This document shows, one piece after another, positions 61,684-64,000 of a DNA stretch of 64,000 nt; within the stretch, counting starts at the first letter, position 1; the number at the start of each line of letters is the position of its first letter. Under the pieces are notes generated by a model, which ran no database searches, was not told the origin of the DNA, and saw only the letters and a list, made by a program, of their open reading frames with translations. A program made the translations under genes and the position numbers. Source of the DNA: DASTFY01 sp963813375 (GTDB lineage: Bacteria > Actinomycetota > Acidimicrobiia > Acidimicrobiales > Ilumatobacteraceae); contig CAWEYT010000023.1 in the NCBI GenBank assembly GCA_963813375.1, forward strand, positions 124,001 through 188,000, read 5' to 3'.

Positions 61684-64000
61684 CTAACAGGCGTCGAAGT
61701 ACGGAGTCGCCTCACCCACCAAGTCGTTCCATTCGGCCGGACTCAGGTCCCGGTGAGCAACCGCGCATGCCCGTTCGATCAACATCTCCCGACCAAGGCC
61801 CCACACGACGACCCACCCGCCATTGTTCCCTGCTACGAGATACGAGTCATCCCCGGCAAACATCGCATCATGCCAGTCACCACTCGGCGCGTCGGTGGCC
61901 AAGTCAGCCTGAACCTGTGCTCCTGATCCGATGTCCCAGAGGGCAACGCTGTCGTGCTCGCCCACCACTGCGATCAAGCTCGAGTCGGCGGAGAGGTCGA
62001 TGCCCTGGATCGGGCCAGAAACTCCCTGCACAGGAACACGCTCAGCTTGCTCACCGCCGACCGCGTAGAGCCAGACGTCCTGACCCCCGAATCCGGCGAC
62101 GAGCTGCCCGTCGTCACTCACGACGAATCCTTCGGTCTCAAAGGGCAGGGAGGCGACGCGGGTGATCTCACGGCTCGCCACGTCCCACATCACCAAGGCA
62201 TCAAGGCACAAGCCAAGAAGCGTGTGCCCGTCAGGACTGAACCTGAGTTCGCTGTCGAGCCCATAGCGATCGAGCTCGCATGGCGGTCGACTGAGCGGCA
62301 GCTCGCCACCTCCGTCGAGTGGCCGCAAGCTGGCTCGACCATCGCGAGCGATCGCCAGCTGATCGCCACGCGGACTGAGCGCGGCGTCGTCAGCAAACTC
62401 GAACTCCTCAGAGCGAACCAGTTGCCCTGTCGTCGCGTTGAACACGCTCAGGCCAGTGTTCCCCACCAGAGCGACCTCCTCATCGTCGAGGAAGGCGAGG
62501 TCGGTGACGTCGGCCGTATCGATCGAGAACTCGGCGAGAAACGTCCCGGCCGGAAAGCTCCACGTTGTCGCCACTCCGAACACCTCGGCGGCCGCGAGGA
62601 TGTGGCCGTCAGGTGCTACGGCCAGACGGTTGAGCGTCGGCGCGAACGGGTCATTCGAGAACGGAGCGGAGAGGTACCGCCTCAGGGGGGACGCACTCAA
62701 GGGGTGCCAGGTCATCAGCCTGCCCCCGCGCCCGCTCGACAGCAACGTCGAGCCATCGGGCGAGAAGGAGAGCGACTGCACACCCTGGGGATCGCCTCGC
62801 ATGCCGACTGAAATGATGCCGAGATCATCGGTCGACCAGACGTCGATCAGTCCGTCGGCTCCGCCGGTTGCGACGAACCGCCCGTCCTTGCTGAACGACA
62901 ACGTCTCGGGCCTCGATGAGGTCGTCCACTCACTGTCTCCGTCCGCCGGGTCGGTGCGCAGCTCGAGGTCATCCGCGTCCCTGAACACCAGAGCCTTTCG
63001 CGCACCAAATCCACCCTCCAGCGACGCGAGCAGCGCGCCATTCGGACTCATGCGAAGCCGCTCTACTCCTCCCGACGTCGTCTCGATCTCTCTTGTCAGC
63101 TCCCCGCTCGCCAGGTCGAACAGCTGCATGTATCCGTGGCTGTCGGTCAACCGCCCGACGCTCCCGCCGACGGCCAGCGTCCGGTCGTCGTCGCTGAAGC
63201 TCAGATCAAGGACGCTTCGCCCGTCTGGCGGAGTCGGCCATCGGTGGACGAACCTCCCGAGTGCGACGTCCCAAACGGTGACCTCGTCCTCGCCGCGCAG
63301 CGCGATGAGCGTGCCATCGCGGTTCAGCGTCAGCTTGAGGGGGAGATTGACCGGCTCGCCTGATGGGATCGGAACGCGGCCCAACTCCGCCATGCTCTCG
63401 GCGTCACGGACCATCACGACCCGCGCATCCCGCTCGCTCGTCGCGATCGTCGTCCCATCACCACTGACGGCGGAGGTGATGAGTTGTTCGTCATCCGGGG
63501 CCACCGCAGTTCGCCCGGTCTCAACATTGCCGTCCAATGACCACCGGGTCAGCTGGCCGTCGGCGCCCAGCAGGATTGCTTCGTCGTCGTTCACCGACTC
63601 CACGAGCCCGTTGCCAGAGGTCTCCGAGAGTATTGCGCCGAGCTCGGTCGTGGCTTGAACGCCGTCCAAGAGGACGCCGTACGTCTGCGGGTTGTCGTCG
63701 AGGTGCAACGCGGCGACGCTCATGAGCAGCGACTGACCGGGGTCGGTGTCGATCTCCCCGCGGGCTGCGGTTGCGAGGTATCGCGACGTCGCGAGGTCGC
63801 GCTGCCGGACGGCTTCCGCACGCTCGCGCTCGGCCGTGGCTCGCTGATCTTCTGCCTCCCGTCGCTGCGAGCGAGCCTCGTCCCGTTGCCGCACCGCCAC
63901 CAGTCCGGATGCCGCGGCCACCATCGAGAGCAGAACGACGGTGACCAGCGCAGTCCGCGCGAGCCGTCTGGTCCGCCGGTACTGGCGGAGGTCCTCCCCG
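61684..64000 (-). CDS. WD40-type repeat protein with TM helix, C-terminal part of a STAND NTPase-like protein (partial)
   Basis: Open to the right edge; at least 772 residues visible. The edge sequence RQYRRTRRLARTALVTVVLLS leads into a transmembrane helix and a coiled coil rich in R/E (RQRDEARSQRREAEDQRATAERERAE), then SRYLATAARGEIDTDPGQSLLMSVAAL and ~12 WD40/beta-propeller blades (DGTLIALRGEDEVTVWDV, DGRFVATGGADGLIDVWSTDD, DGSTLLSSGRGGRLMTWHPL, DSSLIAVVGEHDSVALWDIG). It ends with AVAHRDLSPAEWNDLVGEATPYFDAC, the usual tail of nSTAND1/BTAD-WD40 proteins. The N-terminal sensor/NTPase is outside the window. Frame intact. Confidence 0.82.
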   Translation of the reverse strand, partial: GEDLRQYRRTRRLARTALVTVVLLSMVAAASGLVAVRQRDEARSQRREAEDQRATAERERAEAVRQRDLATSRYLATAARGEIDTDPGQSLLMSVAALHLDDNPQTYGVLLDGVQATTELGAILSETSGNGLVESVNDDEAILLGADGQLTRWSLDGNVETGRTAVAPDDEQLITSAVSGDGTTIATSERDARVVMVRDAESMAELGRVPIPSGEPVNLPLKLTLNRDGTLIALRGEDEVTVWDVALGRFVHRWPTPPDGRSVLDLSFSDDDRTLAVGGSVGRLTDSHGYMQLFDLASGELTREIETTSGGVERLRMSPNGALLASLEGGFGARKALVFRDADDLELRTDPADGDSEWTTSSRPETLSFSKDGRFVATGGADGLIDVWSTDDLGIISVGMRGDPQGVQSLSFSPDGSTLLSSGRGGRLMTWHPLSASPLRRYLSAPFSNDPFAPTLNRLAVAPDGHILAAAEVFGVATTWSFPAGTFLAEFSIDTADVTDLAFLDDEEVALVGNTGLSVFNATTGQLVRSEEFEFADDAALSPRGDQLAIARDGRASLRPLDGGGELPLSRPPCELDRYGLDSELRFSPDGHTLLGLCLDALVMWDVASREITRVASLPFETEGFVVSDDGQLVAGFGGQDVWLYAVGGEQAERVPVQGVSGPIQGIDLSADSSLIAVVGEHDSVALWDIGSGAQVQADLATDAPSGDWHDAMFAGDDSYLVAGNNGGWVVVWGLGREMLIERACAVAHRDLSPAEWNDLVGEATPYFDAC

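Overview
The window is very GC-rich (roughly 70%), densely packed DNA from a high-GC actinobacterium. A polyphosphate-dependent glucokinase, two TetR regulators with divergent targets, DUF2510/CPBP and DUF5655 proteins, a MalT-like LuxR regulator and many GTG/TTG starts fit Actinomycetota, perhaps an Acidimicrobiia lineage (inference only). No rRNA, convincing tRNA, CRISPR array, insertion sequence or phage module was seen. About 20 of roughly 55 genes are interrupted by single-base shifts, often in compensating pairs, while family motifs stay intact. This looks more like residual assembly error than decay. Coordinates of those genes span the whole restored gene.

Layout. 1-2.2 kb: branched-chain amino acid type ABC permease (cut by the left edge) and its lipoprotein binding protein. 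2.4-6.7 kb: minus-strand run of a small membrane protein, an HTTM-like membrane protein, a MetE-like zinc methyltransferase and a PEP-utilising swivel-domain protein. 6.8-15.6 kb: persulfide-dioxygenase/rhodanese fusion, malic enzyme, CrtI-like oxidase with divergent TetR, ion channel, DHA2 exporter, a 570-bp non-coding stretch, SHOCT protein. 15.7-21.4 kb: GNAT, polyphosphate glucokinase, uridine kinase, RlmI-like methyltransferase, TetR with divergent carotenoid oxygenase, DUF5655. 21.5-34.4 kb: FUSC protein, cytochrome bd (cydAB), GH15 glucosidase, SDR, GMC oxidoreductase, NDH-2, aldose 1-epimerase and a MalT-like regulator. 34.4-44.4 kb: DUF1269-like protein, two paralogous membrane proteins in inverted orientation around a ClC channel and a DUF2252 protein, PhoX-like protein, delta-60 repeat protein, cyclic-nucleotide-binding protein, VC0807 protein. 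44.5-57.9 kb: M1-like lipoprotein without its zinc motif, second PhoX-like protein, DAO oxidase, CPBP protease, panC/panB, an overlapping phosphoesterase-M20-P1 operon, ThuA protein, acyltransferase, DoxX. 58-64 kb: heterodimeric ABC exporter and the C-terminal part of an NTPase/WD40-type protein running off the right edge.

Main finding. A 17-bp palindrome, TCATCC-N5-GGATGA, occurs four times without mismatch, each time in an intergenic promoter region: twice between cydA and the GH15 gene, once before the epimerase-NDH-2-GMC-SDR operon, and once before the MalT-like regulator gene and the divergent DUF1269-like gene. Its half-site equals the hexamer core of the E. coli MalT box (GGAKGA), and a MalT-architecture regulator lies in the middle of the cluster. 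The predicted regulon links glucan hydrolysis (GH15), anomer conversion (epimerase), sugar oxidation (SDR, GMC), NADH oxidation (NDH-2) and oxygen reduction (cytochrome bd): a candidate MalT-type circuit controlling a sugar-to-oxygen electron path.
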